From contig NZ_SDPO01000003.1 in the NCBI RefSeq assembly GCF_004134865.1, positions 310,001 to 374,000 of the forward strand: a DNA stretch of 64,000 nt, in the 5' to 3' direction. Positions 24,971 to 34,093 of this stretch are shown one piece after another. A program made the translations under genes and the position numbers. Source of the DNA: Agromyces fucosus (lineage in GTDB: Bacteria; Actinomycetota; Actinomycetes; Actinomycetales; Microbacteriaceae). Below the pieces are notes generated by a model. The model saw only the letters and a program-made list of their open reading frames with translations. It was not told the DNA's origin and did no database searches. Each line of letters opens with the position of its first letter. The first letter of the stretch is position 1.

Positions 24971-26547
24971 CGGATGCCTCCCGGGAAGACGAGGGACACG
25001 TACGCACCGGCATCGAGGAGGTCTGCGGCGGCGCGACCGGTGAGCTCGAAGAGCGGGCCGGCGAACACCGTGAGGCAGACCGTGAGCATCACGAGCGCGC
25101 TCGTCGCGACGACCATGAGCACGGGCGTGGTGCGGGTCGCGGTGACCGTGGCGCCCTCGGGGGCCTCGAGCACGGAGCCGAGCAGCACCGACTCGTAGCC
25201 CTCGAGCTCGCGCCGGCCGCGCCAGAACGCCATGTTCCAGAAGCGGGTGAGCGCGTAGAGCGTGATGAGCGAGGTGACGGCGCCCGCGGCGATGACGATC
25301 CAGACGAGCCAGGCGTTCGCGGGATCGGCCGCGGCCTCCTCGCCGCCCGCGAGGAAGAGCCCGGTCTTGCCGAGGAAGCCGGAGAACGGCGGGATGCCGC
25401 CGAGGTTCAGTGCCGGGATGAAGAAGAGCACGCCGAGGAGCGGCGAGGCCTTCAGGAGGCCCGCGAGCCGGTTGATCGACGTCGCGCCGCCGAACCGTTC
25501 GATGAGACCGGTCGTGAGGAACAGGGTCGTCTGCACCGTGATGTGGTGCACGACGTAGTAGATGGTCGCCGTGTAACCGAGTTGCGACCCGAGCGCGATG
25601 CCGAAGATCATGTAGCCGATGTGGCTCACGAGCGTGAACGAGAGCAATCGCTTGATGTCGGCCTGGGTGAGCGCGCCGAGGATGCCGATGAGCATCGTGA
25701 GCCCGCCGATCACCATGAGCAGCACCGTGACGTCGCTCTCGGTGAAGATCACCGTCTCGGTGCGGATGATCGCGTAGACGCCGACCTTCGTGAGCAAGCC
25801 CGCGAACACGGCCGTGACGGGTGCCGGCGCCGTCGGGTACGAGTCGGGCAGCCAGAACGAGAGCGGGAACACCGCGGCCTTGATGCCGAAGGCGATGAGC
25901 AGCAGCAGGTGCAGCATGAGCTGCACGTCGCCCGGCAGCTCGGCGAGGCGCACCGAGAGCTGCCCGATGTTCACGGTGCCCGTTGCTCCGTAGATGAGGG
26001 CGATCGCGCTCAGGAAGAAGAGCGAGGAGACGAGGCTCACGATGATGTAGGTGACGCCCGCTCGGATGCGCTCGCCCGTGCCGCCGAGGGTGAGCAGCAC
26101 GTAGCTCGCCGACAGCAGGATCTCGAAGCCGACGTAGAGGTTGAACAGGTCGCCCGCGATGAACGCGTTGAAGACTCCGGCCGACAGGATCAGGTACGAG
26201 GGGTGGAAGATCGACACCGGCGTCTCGCGATGCTGGTCGGCGATGCCCTGCCCGACCGAGTACACGAGCACGACGAGCAGCATGATCGCCGAGATGACGA
26301 GCATGATCGCCGAGAGCCGGTCGACGACGAGGGTGATGCCCCACGGGGCATCCCACCCGCCGATGTAGACGACGGCCGGGCCGTTCGCGTCGACCGAGAC
26401 GAGCAGCACGGCGGCGATCACGGTGACCGCGGCGAGCACGCCGAGGCTCACGGTCATCTGGGCGCGGCGACGGCGGCCGAGGATCAGCGCGGTGGCCGCC
26501 CCCAGCAGGGGCAGCAGCACGACGAGGGGCACGAGCACGGCGGTCAC
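24967..26547 (-). CDS. mnhD: Na+/H+ antiporter subunit MnhD (MrpD)
   Basis: 526 residues with about 14 membrane helices, homologous to the ND4/NuoM proton-pumping subunits of complex I. The conserved lysine region FGIKAAVFPLSFWLPDSYPTAPAPV and the helix LLSFTLVSHIGYMIFG are visible. With MnhA it forms the ion-translocating core. It starts at GTG 26547, overlapping mnhC by four bases. Confidence 0.92.
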   Translation of the reverse strand: MTAVLVPLVVLLPLLGAATALILGRRRRAQMTVSLGVLAAVTVIAAVLLVSVDANGPAVVYIGGWDAPWGITLVVDRLSAIMLVISAIMLLVVLVYSVGQGIADQHRETPVSIFHPSYLILSAGVFNAFIAGDLFNLYVGFEILLSASYVLLTLGGTGERIRAGVTYIIVSLVSSLFFLSAIALIYGATGTVNIGQLSVRLAELPGDVQLMLHLLLLIAFGIKAAVFPLSFWLPDSYPTAPAPVTAVFAGLLTKVGVYAIIRTETVIFTESDVTVLLMVIGGLTMLIGILGALTQADIKRLLSFTLVSHIGYMIFGIALGSQLGYTATIYYVVHHITVQTTLFLTTGLIERFGGATSINRLAGLLKASPLLGVLFFIPALNLGGIPPFSGFLGKTGLFLAGGEEAAADPANAWLVWIVIAAGAVTSLITLYALTRFWNMAFWRGRRELEGYESVLLGSVLEAPEGATVTATRTTPVLMVVATSALVMLTVCLTVFAGPLFELTGRAAADLLDAGAYVSLVFPGGIR

Positions 26548-27047
26548 CGCTTCGCCTCCTCATCGCGATCGCGGGCGGATGCCTCGAGCTCGAGGTCTTC
26601 GTCGGGTTCCTCGTCACTCGCGTCGATGAGGTCTTGGATGGCCTGGTCGTCGGCCGCCGAACTGCGGATGAGGTCGGCCGCCTCTTCGGCGTCTTCGGCG
26701 ATCTCCGCCGCGTCGTCGACGAGGTCGCCCTCGGCACCGAGTTGCGCGAGCCACCAGGAGCGGTAGATCAGGGCGAGCATGAACGCCGTGATGCCGAGGT
26801 TGATGACGATGGCCGTGAGCACGAACGCCTGGGGGAGCGGGTCGGAGATCTCGTCGGGGTCGACGCCCTCGCCGAGGATCGGCGCGAGGCCCGGAGCGCC
26901 GCTCATGAGATAGATCAGGATGTTGACGGCGTTGCCGACGAGCAGGAAGCCGATGAGCACCCGAGTGAGGCTGCGCTCGAGCATGATCGAGACACCGGCG
27001 CCGAAGAGCACGGCCATGAGGATGACGAGGGTCAACGAGGCGGTCAT
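26544..27047 (-). CDS. mnhC: Na+/H+ antiporter subunit MnhC (MrpC) with acidic tail
   Basis: 167 residues. The first about 105 hold three membrane helices with GFLLVGNAVNILIYLMSG and DPLPQAFVLTAIVINLGITAF, the NuoK-like MrpC pattern. The last about 60 residues are a strongly acidic Asp/Glu/Ala-rich tail absent from compact MrpC proteins (about 110-125 residues). The ATG at 27047 overlaps mnhA by four bases. Confidence 0.9.
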   Translation of the reverse strand: MTASLTLVILMAVLFGAGVSIMLERSLTRVLIGFLLVGNAVNILIYLMSGAPGLAPILGEGVDPDEISDPLPQAFVLTAIVINLGITAFMLALIYRSWWLAQLGAEGDLVDDAAEIAEDAEEAADLIRSSAADDQAIQDLIDASDEEPDEDLELEASARDRDEEAKR

Positions 27048-30000
27048 GGGCGGGCCTCCTCGGGCTGCGGCAGGCGGGCGCCGTCGCGGTACTCGACGCC
27101 GTCGGCGTGCTCGACGCCTTCGTCGTGCTCGGCCGCGCCCTCGCCATCGCCGGTCGTGAAGTCGCCATCGCCGTCGTCGGCGGTCTGCCGCTCCTCCTGG
27201 CGGTCGACCTCGCCGCCGAGCGAGCGCAGGATGTCGAGCACGAGGCCGACGACCACGAGGTAGACGCCGATGTCGAAGAGCGTGGAGGTGCCGATCGAGA
27301 TCGTGCCGAGCAACGGCACCTCGGTCTCGAACCAGGCGGACTCGAACACCGGGCCGCCGAAGAGCAGCGAACCCGCGGCGGTGCCGGCGGCGAGCAGCAG
27401 GCCCGTGCCGAGCAGGCGGCCCGCATCGACGGGGGCTGCCTCGCCGAGTTCGTAGCGGCCGCCCGCGAGATAGCGGGCGACGAGGGCGAGGCCGGCGAGC
27501 AGGCCGCCGGCGAAGCCGCCGCCGGGCGCGTTGTGCCCCACGAAGAGGAGGAAGACCGAGACGATGATCGCGGGGTGGAACAGCAGGCGCACGAGCACCT
27601 CGATGAGGATCGAGCGGTTGCGCGGCGAGATCGTGCGACCGGCCAGAAGCCAGGTCTGCCGGGTCTCGGCGGCCTCGCCCGCGGCATCCGTCTCGCCTGC
27701 GGTGTCGGCGAGGCTCGTGCGGGGTGCGCGGATCGACCAGGCGGGCTCGGGAACCGGTGTCAGCCGGTCGCGGCGATTGACGAGCCCCTCGACATGGTCG
27801 AGGCGCGGTGCGCCGCCGGTGCGGCCCGAGACGAAGATGAGGCTCGCGACGCCGGTCGCCACCGCGACGAGCACCGAGATCTCGCCGAGGGTGTCCCATG
27901 CGCGGATGTCGACGAGCATCACGTTCACGATGTTCTTGCCGTGCGCCTCGAGCGCGAGCGCCGGCAGGCCCTCGGCGATCGTCGGCTCGATGCGGGCGCC
28001 GAGGGCGACGAGGCCGAGCACGCCCATGACGATGCCGGCGAGGGCGCCGATGATGCCGCGCGCGAGCTTGTGCACCGGCGGGTTGCGCTGGGCGATCTGC
28101 TTCGGCAGGCGCCGCAGCACGAGGACGAACACGACGAGCACGATGGTCTCGACGAGGGCCTGGGTCAGCGCGAGGTCGGGCGCGCCCGACATGCCGAACA
28201 GCAGCACGAGGCCGTAACCGGTGACGCTCACGAGCAGCACCGCCGTCATGCGCTGGCGCACCGTCGCCGCGGCGATCGCGGCGACCGCCATGACGAAGGC
28301 GAGGAACGGCTGGGCGGGGTAGTCCCACAGGCGAATCTCGCTCGGCCACGAGGTGTTCAGGATCGAGAGCGTTCCGAGGCCGCCGATGAAGACCGCGACG
28401 ATGATCGCGAGATAGCCGGGCAGGCCGCGCGACTGGATCGTCGTGGTGACCGTCGCGGCGAGCCGATCGACGATGGAGACGATGCCGAGGTAGCCGCGGG
28501 CGGAGTCGAGCACCGGCGCCACGGATGCCTGCAGGCGGGCGACTCGCTGACGGCCCCAGACCAGCAGCGCGCCGAGGGCGAAGACCACGGCCGAGATCGC
28601 GAGGGCAGGCTCGAGGCCGTGCCAGAGGGCGAGATGGTAGTCGTGGCTGCCGGGCAGTTCGTCGGCGTAGGCCGCGAGCAGCGGTTCGATGAACGTGATC
28701 GCGAAGGCCGCGACGATGCTCGCGCCGGCGAGGAGGCCGGGCGCGACCGCGATCGCGCGGCTCGGGGCGTGCAACGGGCAGTCCGCGACATCCTGCTTCG
28801 AGGAGAAGGCGCCCCAGACGAAGCGCACCGAGTAGGCGACGGTGAGCACCGAACCGGCGAAGGCCGCGATGAGGGCGATCCACGCCCAGGCGTCGCCCGC
28901 CACGACCGCGTCGAGGAACGCCGTGAACACGGCCTCCTTCGCGACGAAGCCGAGCAGCGGCGGCACGCCTGCCATCGACGCGGCCGCGACGATGCCGATC
29001 GTCGCGATCACGGGCATGCGCCGGCCGACGCCCGAGAGCTTCCGCCAATCGCGCGTGCCCGCCGCGTGGTCGACGATGCCGACGACCAGGAACAGGGTGG
29101 CCTTGAAGAGGGCGTGGGCCAGCAGCAGGGTGACGCCCGCGAGCGCCGCGTCGCGGGTGCCGAAGCCGGTGACCATGACGAGGAAGCCGAGCTGGCTCAC
29201 GGTGCCGTAGGCGAGGAGCAGCTTCAGGTCGTACTGGCGCAGCGCCCGCCAGCCGCCGACGAGCATCGTGAGCGCACCGAGCCCGATGACGATCGGGTGC
29301 CACACCTCGAGGTCGGCGTAGCCGGGGGCGAGGCGGGCGACGAGATAGACGCCCGCCTTCACCATGGCGGCGGCGTGCAGGTAGGCGCTGACGGGGGTCG
29401 GCGCGGCCATCGCGGCCGGGAGCCAGAAGTGGAACGGCACGAGTGCGCTCTTGGAGATCGCGCCGAGCAGTACGAGCGCGATGGCCCACTCGCCGGCCGC
29501 GCCCGTGACGGGGTTCGCGATGAGCTCGGAGAGCGAGGTCGTGCCGCCGTCGACGGCGAGGATGACGAGGCCGACGAGCATCGCGAGCCCGCCGAACGTC
29601 GTGACCGTCAGTGCCTGCAGCGCGGCACCGCGGCTCTCTTTGCGACCGGTGTAGTGGCCGATCAGCAGGTAGGAGAGCACGCTCGTGGCCTCCCAGAACG
29701 TGAACAGGATGAACACGTCGTCGGCCGTGACGAGGCCGAACATGACGCCGGCGAAGGCGAGGAGGAGGGCCGCGAATCGGCCGAGCGCGGGCTCGTCGTC
29801 GGCGAAGTAGTGCATGCAGTAGAGCAGCACGAGGGCGCCGACGCCCGTGACGATGAGGGCGAGGAGGAGGGCGAGCGCGTCGAGCCGGAAGCTCAGCGCG
29901 ATGTCGAGGGTGGGGATCCACGGCACGATCTCGACGACGGGGGTGCCGGCGAGGATGCCCGGCATCCAGGTGAGCAGCAGCACGAAGACGGCGGCGGGCA

Positions 30001-30097
30001 GCAGCGCGATGACGGCGAACACCCGGCGCCCGAGCCACTTCGTGAGCAGCGGCGTGACGAGCGCGGCAACCGCGAAGGCAGCGAGGCTGGCGATCAT
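27044..30097 (-). CDS. mnhA: Na+/H+ antiporter subunit MnhA with fused MnhB domain
   Basis: 1017 residues, roughly 20 or more membrane helices. The N-terminal two thirds resemble NuoL/ND5 (HYFADDEPALGRF, then FWEATSVLSYLLIG and KSALVPFHFWLPAAMAAPTPVSAYLH with its essential Lys). The C-terminal third has the MrpB-like pattern FVGHNAPGGGFAGGLLAG. No separate mnhB exists in the operon, so this is an A-B fusion. It starts the six-gene unit; ATG at 30097 with four-base overlap into mnhC. Subunits A to G must assemble as one hetero-oligomer for Na+/H+ exchange and alkali or salt tolerance. Confidence 0.92.
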   Translation of the reverse strand: MIASLAAFAVAALVTPLLTKWLGRRVFAVIALLPAAVFVLLLTWMPGILAGTPVVEIVPWIPTLDIALSFRLDALALLLALIVTGVGALVLLYCMHYFADDEPALGRFAALLLAFAGVMFGLVTADDVFILFTFWEATSVLSYLLIGHYTGRKESRGAALQALTVTTFGGLAMLVGLVILAVDGGTTSLSELIANPVTGAAGEWAIALVLLGAISKSALVPFHFWLPAAMAAPTPVSAYLHAAAMVKAGVYLVARLAPGYADLEVWHPIVIGLGALTMLVGGWRALRQYDLKLLLAYGTVSQLGFLVMVTGFGTRDAALAGVTLLLAHALFKATLFLVVGIVDHAAGTRDWRKLSGVGRRMPVIATIGIVAAASMAGVPPLLGFVAKEAVFTAFLDAVVAGDAWAWIALIAAFAGSVLTVAYSVRFVWGAFSSKQDVADCPLHAPSRAIAVAPGLLAGASIVAAFAITFIEPLLAAYADELPGSHDYHLALWHGLEPALAISAVVFALGALLVWGRQRVARLQASVAPVLDSARGYLGIVSIVDRLAATVTTTIQSRGLPGYLAIIVAVFIGGLGTLSILNTSWPSEIRLWDYPAQPFLAFVMAVAAIAAATVRQRMTAVLLVSVTGYGLVLLFGMSGAPDLALTQALVETIVLVVFVLVLRRLPKQIAQRNPPVHKLARGIIGALAGIVMGVLGLVALGARIEPTIAEGLPALALEAHGKNIVNVMLVDIRAWDTLGEISVLVAVATGVASLIFVSGRTGGAPRLDHVEGLVNRRDRLTPVPEPAWSIRAPRTSLADTAGETDAAGEAAETRQTWLLAGRTISPRNRSILIEVLVRLLFHPAIIVSVFLLFVGHNAPGGGFAGGLLAGLALVARYLAGGRYELGEAAPVDAGRLLGTGLLLAAGTAAGSLLFGGPVFESAWFETEVPLLGTISIGTSTLFDIGVYLVVVGLVLDILRSLGGEVDRQEERQTADDGDGDFTTGDGEGAAEHDEGVEHADGVEYRDGARLPQPEEARP

Positions 30098-30206
30098 TCA
30101 CCCTCCTCGCGCTCGCACCGTCCGCCCAGTTTATCGGCAGGCGGGTTTCACGCCCGAGGCGTGTCGTATGCCGAGAGCGGAATCCAGGGAGCCCTGCTCC
30201 CGCCGG

Positions 30207-30833
30207 TCAGCGGCGGATGATGCGCCGCTCGATCGCCGCGGCGACCGCACCCGCCCGGGTGTCGACGCCGAGCTTCGTGTAGATGTGCGAGAGGTGCGAC
30301 TTCACCGTCGCCTCCGAGACGAACAGCTCCTTCGCCATCTCGCGGTTGCCGAGACCCTGTGCGAGGAGTTCGAGCACGGCGACCTCGCGCTCGGTGACGA
30401 CGGGGCCCGGGGAGGCGGCTCGGCGCACGAGCGTGGCTGCGACGGAGGGCGCGAGCACCGTCTCGCCCCTGGCGGTCGCGCGGATGCCGGCGAACAGCTC
30501 GGGCGCCGGGGCATCCTTCAGCAGGTAGCCGCTCGCTCCGGCATCGAGGGCGCGCAGGATGTCGGCCTCGGTGGCGTACGTCGTGAGCACGAGCACGCGG
30601 GGCGGTTCGTCGAGCGCCCGCAGTTCGGCGGTGACGGCCGCGCCGCCGGGGCCTTCGCCGAGGTCGAGATCCATCAGCACGACGTCGGGCCGGGTCGCGG
30701 CGACGACCGAGCGCGCCGTGGCGAGATCGTGCGCTTCGCCGACGACCTCGAGGTCGTCGGTTCCGGAGATGAGGGCCGAGAGGCCGGCGCGGACGACGGG
30801 GTGGTCATCGACGAGGACGACGCGCACGCTCAT
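30207..30833 (-). CDS. NarL/LuxR-family response regulator
   Basis: 208 residues. The receiver domain has the acidic pair VDDHP (9-11 region), phosphoacceptor Asp in VVLMDLDLGEGPGG (about residue 55), Thr in LVLTTYATE and Lys in YLLKDAPAPE. The C-terminal LuxR helix-turn-helix is TEREVAVLELLAQGLGNREMAKELFVSEATVKSHLSHIYTKLGV. Its ATG overlaps the kinase stop by four bases, so the two form one operon. Target genes unknown. Confidence 0.9.
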   Translation of the reverse strand: MSVRVVLVDDHPVVRAGLSALISGTDDLEVVGEAHDLATARSVVAATRPDVVLMDLDLGEGPGGAAVTAELRALDEPPRVLVLTTYATEADILRALDAGASGYLLKDAPAPELFAGIRATARGETVLAPSVAATLVRRAASPGPVVTEREVAVLELLAQGLGNREMAKELFVSEATVKSHLSHIYTKLGVDTRAGAVAAAIERRIIRR

Positions 30834-32086
30834 TCGCCCTCCAGCGGCAGCTCGACCGACACCGTCGTGCCATCGCCGGGCCCGCTCTCGACGGAGGCTC
30901 GGCCGCCGAGCCCCGCGGCGCGATCGACGATGCCCTGCAGGCCGCGTCCCCGCCCGGGGCGACCCGGCTGTGCGCTCGATGCATCGGGCGCACGGCCGGC
31001 GGCCCAGTCGACATCGAACCCGCGGCCGTCGTCGCGCACGTCGAGCCGCACCTCGTCGGGGAGGAACGTCAGGGTCACCGCGACCCGGCGGGCACCGGAG
31101 TGCTCGATGGCGTTCGCCAGCGCGCCCCGGGCGGAGCGCAGCAGGGCGCCCGCGACATCCGTGGCGAGGGGTACCGATTCGCCGTGCACGTGCAGGCTCA
31201 CCTGGGGCCCAGTGCCCGACGCGGTGCCCGCCGTCTCGTCGACGAGGCGTTGCAGCGCCGACGGCAGCGCGTCGCCTGACGCGTCGTCCGCGAGCTCGAC
31301 GGGCGGGAGCCCGTGCACCACGCGGCGCACCTCGGCGAGTCCGTCGCGTGCCGTCGCAGCTGCCACGCCGACGTGGTCGCGGGCGAGGTCGGGGCGCCGC
31401 TCCCAGTCCTGCTCGGTCGCGGCGAGCAGGAGCGTGATGCTCGCCAGCCGCTGCCCGACGGAGTCGTGGATCTCCCGCGAGAGCCGCTGACGTTCGGCGA
31501 GCGCGCCGGCTCGGTGCTGCGCCTGCAGCAGCTCGTGCTGTGCGTCGGTCAGTTCATCGAGCAGGGCCTGACGGGCGGCGGACTCGCGCTGCAGCGCCCG
31601 GTAGACGAGCACGGTCACGAGTGCGATGCCGACCGGCCCGGCGATGACGGTGGGGTCGACGCCGTCGGCGATGCGCAGCTCGGCCGCGGTGACGACCGCC
31701 GTCATGAGCACGACGACGGTCACCGCGCCGCGGAACGGCAGCACCTGCAGCACGGCGAACCCGAGGGGCACCGCGCACCAGGCGAACGAGGGCGCCGCGA
31801 GCGTCAGCAGCGCCCAGAGCACGGTGACCGTGACGACCCACGCGGTCGGCCACCACGAGCGCGTCGGCAGGAGCGGCCGCAGCGAGTACGCGATCGTGAG
31901 GAGCGCGGCGCCCGTGAGCACGAGCACGCCGTCGGCGCCGAGGCCGTGACGTTCGAGGTACCGCACCGCCGAGGTGACGACGAGCACGATGAACACGAGC
32001 GCCAGCCAGCGGTCGAGCCGGGCGACGGGCGCGAGGATGCCGCGGACACCGCTCATCTCGGAGGGGCTGCGGTCGGAAACGGACAT
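30830..32086 (-). CDS. Sensor histidine kinase (NarL-partner, HisKA_3 type)
   Basis: 418 residues. About six N-terminal membrane helices (about 15-190) without a large external loop, a short coiled linker, then the HisKA_3 phosphorylation box AERQRLSREIHDSVGQRLASITLLL with the phospho-His. The ATPase domain contains ANAIEHSGA (N box), VRDDGRGFD (G1) and GRGRGLQGIVDRAAGLGG (G2). The start at 32086 follows a TAGGCT box (minus strand, 32095-32100) by eight bases and fits a leaderless transcript. The stimulus is probably membrane-linked but cannot be inferred. Confidence 0.85.
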   Translation of the reverse strand: MSVSDRSPSEMSGVRGILAPVARLDRWLALVFIVLVVTSAVRYLERHGLGADGVLVLTGAALLTIAYSLRPLLPTRSWWPTAWVVTVTVLWALLTLAAPSFAWCAVPLGFAVLQVLPFRGAVTVVVLMTAVVTAAELRIADGVDPTVIAGPVGIALVTVLVYRALQRESAARQALLDELTDAQHELLQAQHRAGALAERQRLSREIHDSVGQRLASITLLLAATEQDWERRPDLARDHVGVAAATARDGLAEVRRVVHGLPPVELADDASGDALPSALQRLVDETAGTASGTGPQVSLHVHGESVPLATDVAGALLRSARGALANAIEHSGARRVAVTLTFLPDEVRLDVRDDGRGFDVDWAAGRAPDASSAQPGRPGRGRGLQGIVDRAAGLGGRASVESGPGDGTTVSVELPLEGE

Positions 32087-32128
32087 GATCGCCCAGCCTA
32101 GGCACGGCATGCTGCGCCCGGCATCATC

Positions 32129-32156
32129 CGATCGGCTATCCGACGGCAGCCGATCG
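32129..32156. repeat. 9-bp inverted repeat between divergent kinase and SMP-30 genes
   Basis: CGATCGGCT and AGCCGATCG flank ten bases. It lies about 30 bp upstream of the kinase -10 box and about 75 bp before the SMP-30 start, so it could be a shared operator (for example of the adjacent response regulator). No binding protein is known. Confidence 0.4.
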
Positions 32157-32232
32157 CCCGACGCCGGATGCCACCACTCCGGCGGAGTCTGGATGGGCAC
32201 GCCGAAACCGGCACGCAGAGAAGGGGAATCCC

Positions 32233-33246
32233 ATGAAGCGCATCATCGCAACCGCGCTCGCCGCAGCGAGCCTCACGGCTGGAGTCGCGACGGCGACGAT
32301 CACGAGCGGTGCCGACGAGGCAGCGGCTGCCGAGACATCCGCTGCTCACCTCGGCGGCCAGAGCCAGGGCCGCCCCGACCGGTACGTGCTGCCGGGCGAC
32401 GCCGCCGGCTCCCGCTTCGAGGGCATCGGCGTCGACGAGCGTCGCGGGTTGTTCTACGTGAGCGAGGTCACCGGCGGCGAGATCCACCGCGGCGATGCCC
32501 GCGACGTGCAGGCCGAGGAGTGGCTCGCGGGCGACGGCACCGACGGACGCTTCACGGCTCGTGGCGTCACCGTCGACGGGGCGGGCAACGTCTACATCGC
32601 CGGTGGCCCGAACGGCATCGGCAACCCGGACCGCCCCGACCTCTGGGTGTACTCGGAGCAGGGCGAGCTGCTCGCCGCGCTGCGCGTGCCGGGCACCCCC
32701 GACGCCTTCCTCAACGACGTCGCGATCGGCGCCGACGGCGCCGCCTACTTCACGAACTCGAACGATCCGCAGATCTTCCGCGTCGCGCAGTCGGCCGCCG
32801 GCTGGTCGGCAGAGCTGTGGGCGGATGCCTCGGGCACGGTCGACCGCGTCGCGGGCTTCAACCTCGGCGGCATCGTGCTCTCGGCCGACCGCAGCGCGTT
32901 CGTCGTCGCGCAGGGCAACACCGGGCAGCTGTGGCGCTTCGCCACGGCCGATGGCGCGGTCTCGGCGATCGACACGCAGGGCGCCGACCTCGTGAACGCC
33001 GACGGCCTCGTGCGCCAGGGCAACGAGCTCACCGTCATCCGCAACTTCTCGAAGATGGTCGCGACGATGCGGGTGTCGGCCGGCGGCGACTCGGTGTTCG
33101 GCGTCAGCCAGCAGGCGAGCGACCCCGACCGCGTCTACACGACCGCGAAGATGCTGCGCGGTCGCCTGCTCGCGGTCGACAGCAAGTTCGACGAGCAGCC
33201 GGCGCCGTCGGGCCCGTACGACGTCGTCGGGTCGCCGTGGAACTGA
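32233..33246 (+). CDS. Secreted SMP-30/gluconolactonase-like beta-propeller protein
   Basis: 337 residues. A signal peptide (about 1-33, ending in Ala-rich EAAAAETS) is followed by NHL/SMP-30-like blades: FEGIGVDERRGLFYVSEV, ARGVTVDGAGNVYIAGGP, LNDVAIGADGAAYFTNS and GGIVLSADRSAFVVAQG. Such six-bladed propellers bind a divalent metal and are lactonase-like or purely binding. Homologues are sometimes mislabelled superoxide dismutase. AGAAGGGG eight to ten bases before the ATG provides the ribosome site. The stop lies 10 bases inside the next gene, suggesting coupled synthesis. Confidence 0.75.
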   Translation: MKRIIATALAAASLTAGVATATITSGADEAAAAETSAAHLGGQSQGRPDRYVLPGDAAGSRFEGIGVDERRGLFYVSEVTGGEIHRGDARDVQAEEWLAGDGTDGRFTARGVTVDGAGNVYIAGGPNGIGNPDRPDLWVYSEQGELLAALRVPGTPDAFLNDVAIGADGAAYFTNSNDPQIFRVAQSAAGWSAELWADASGTVDRVAGFNLGGIVLSADRSAFVVAQGNTGQLWRFATADGAVSAIDTQGADLVNADGLVRQGNELTVIRNFSKMVATMRVSAGGDSVFGVSQQASDPDRVYTTAKMLRGRLLAVDSKFDEQPAPSGPYDVVGSPWN

Positions 33247-33989
33247 TCCGGGTTCGCCGCAGCGGCGCCGTCGCGGTCATCGCGGCGGCGCTGCTGCTCA
33301 CCGGGTGCGCGGTGGCGCTTGAGCCGTCCGTGCCGCGCACCGCTCCGCCCTCGAGCACGCCGACACGAGAGGATGTCCAGATGACCGAGACGCCCGCACC
33401 CCAGTTGCCCGACCCCGACGGCACGTTGCTCGCCGCGGCATCCGTCGGCGACACGGCGACGGTCGACCTCGCCCTCCGCGCGGGCGCCGACCTCGAGGCG
33501 CGCGACGATCGCCAGCGCACGGCGCTGCTGCTCGCCGTCAGCGGCGATCACGTCGAGGCCGCGAAGCTGCTCGTCGCCGCCGGTGCCGACCCCGACGCCC
33601 TCGACGACCGGCACGACACGCCGTGGCTCGTCACCGGCGTCACGGGAAGCGTCGCGATGGCCGAGGTGCTGCTGCCCGCCGACCCCGACTTCACGATCGT
33701 GAACCGCTACGGCGGCATCTCCGTCATCCCGGCGGGGGAGCGCGCCCACGTCGAGTACCTGCGGCGCGTGCTGCAGACCGACATCGACGTGAACCACGTG
33801 AACGACCTCGGGTGGACCTCATTGCTCGAGGCCGTGATCCTCGGCGATGGCGGCCCGCGGCATCAGGAGACGGTGCGCGTGCTGCTCGAGGGCGGCGCCG
33901 ACCGTTCGATCGCCGACCGCGACGGCGTCACCCCGCTCGGGCACGCTCGCGCGAAGGGCTACGACGAGATCGTCGCGCTGCTGTCGTGA
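33237..33989 (+). CDS. Ankyrin-repeat lipoprotein
   Basis: 250 residues. The GTG start gives a lipoprotein signal peptide with the lipobox LLTGC at about residue 23, then a Pro/Ser/Thr linker and four to five ankyrin repeats (DGTLLAAASVGDTATVDLAL, RTALLLAVSGDHVEAAKLL, GWTSLLEAVILGD, GVTPLGHARAKGYDEIVALL). Ankyrin arrays mediate protein binding, here at the outer membrane face. A Met at 33381 would give a cytosolic protein, but the intact lipobox favours GTG 33237. Overlaps the SMP-30-like gene by 10 bases, so the propeller may be its partner. Confidence 0.75.
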   Translation: MELIRVRRSGAVAVIAAALLLTGCAVALEPSVPRTAPPSSTPTREDVQMTETPAPQLPDPDGTLLAAASVGDTATVDLALRAGADLEARDDRQRTALLLAVSGDHVEAAKLLVAAGADPDALDDRHDTPWLVTGVTGSVAMAEVLLPADPDFTIVNRYGGISVIPAGERAHVEYLRRVLQTDIDVNHVNDLGWTSLLEAVILGDGGPRHQETVRVLLEGGADRSIADRDGVTPLGHARAKGYDEIVALLS

Positions 33990-34024
33990 CTCCGTCGGTC
34001 GAGTAGCGGGCGACGGAGGAGCAC

Positions 34025-34066
34025 GCGTATCGAGACCACGCCGCGAGATGCGTGGTCTCGATACGC
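34025..34066. terminator. Bidirectional terminator, GAGACC inverted repeat copy 2
   Basis: A 17-bp stem beginning GCGTATCGAGACCACG, mirrored as CGTGGTCTCGATACGC, with an eight-base loop. It lies between the convergent ankyrin and LivF-type genes. Further out, GGTCGAG and CTCGACC form an additional partial stem, the arrangement common in this family's intergenic repeats. Confidence 0.7.
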
Positions 34067-34093
34067 TTCGCTCCTCGACCGGCGGGCATGGCG

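Noticed and set aside
24943..30220. Very long plus-strand ORFs (607 and 1037 codons) opposite the Mnh operon
   Set aside because: Charged, low-complexity Glu/Asp/Arg/His translations typical of antisense frames of hydrophobic high-GC genes; the minus strand encodes the full antiporter.
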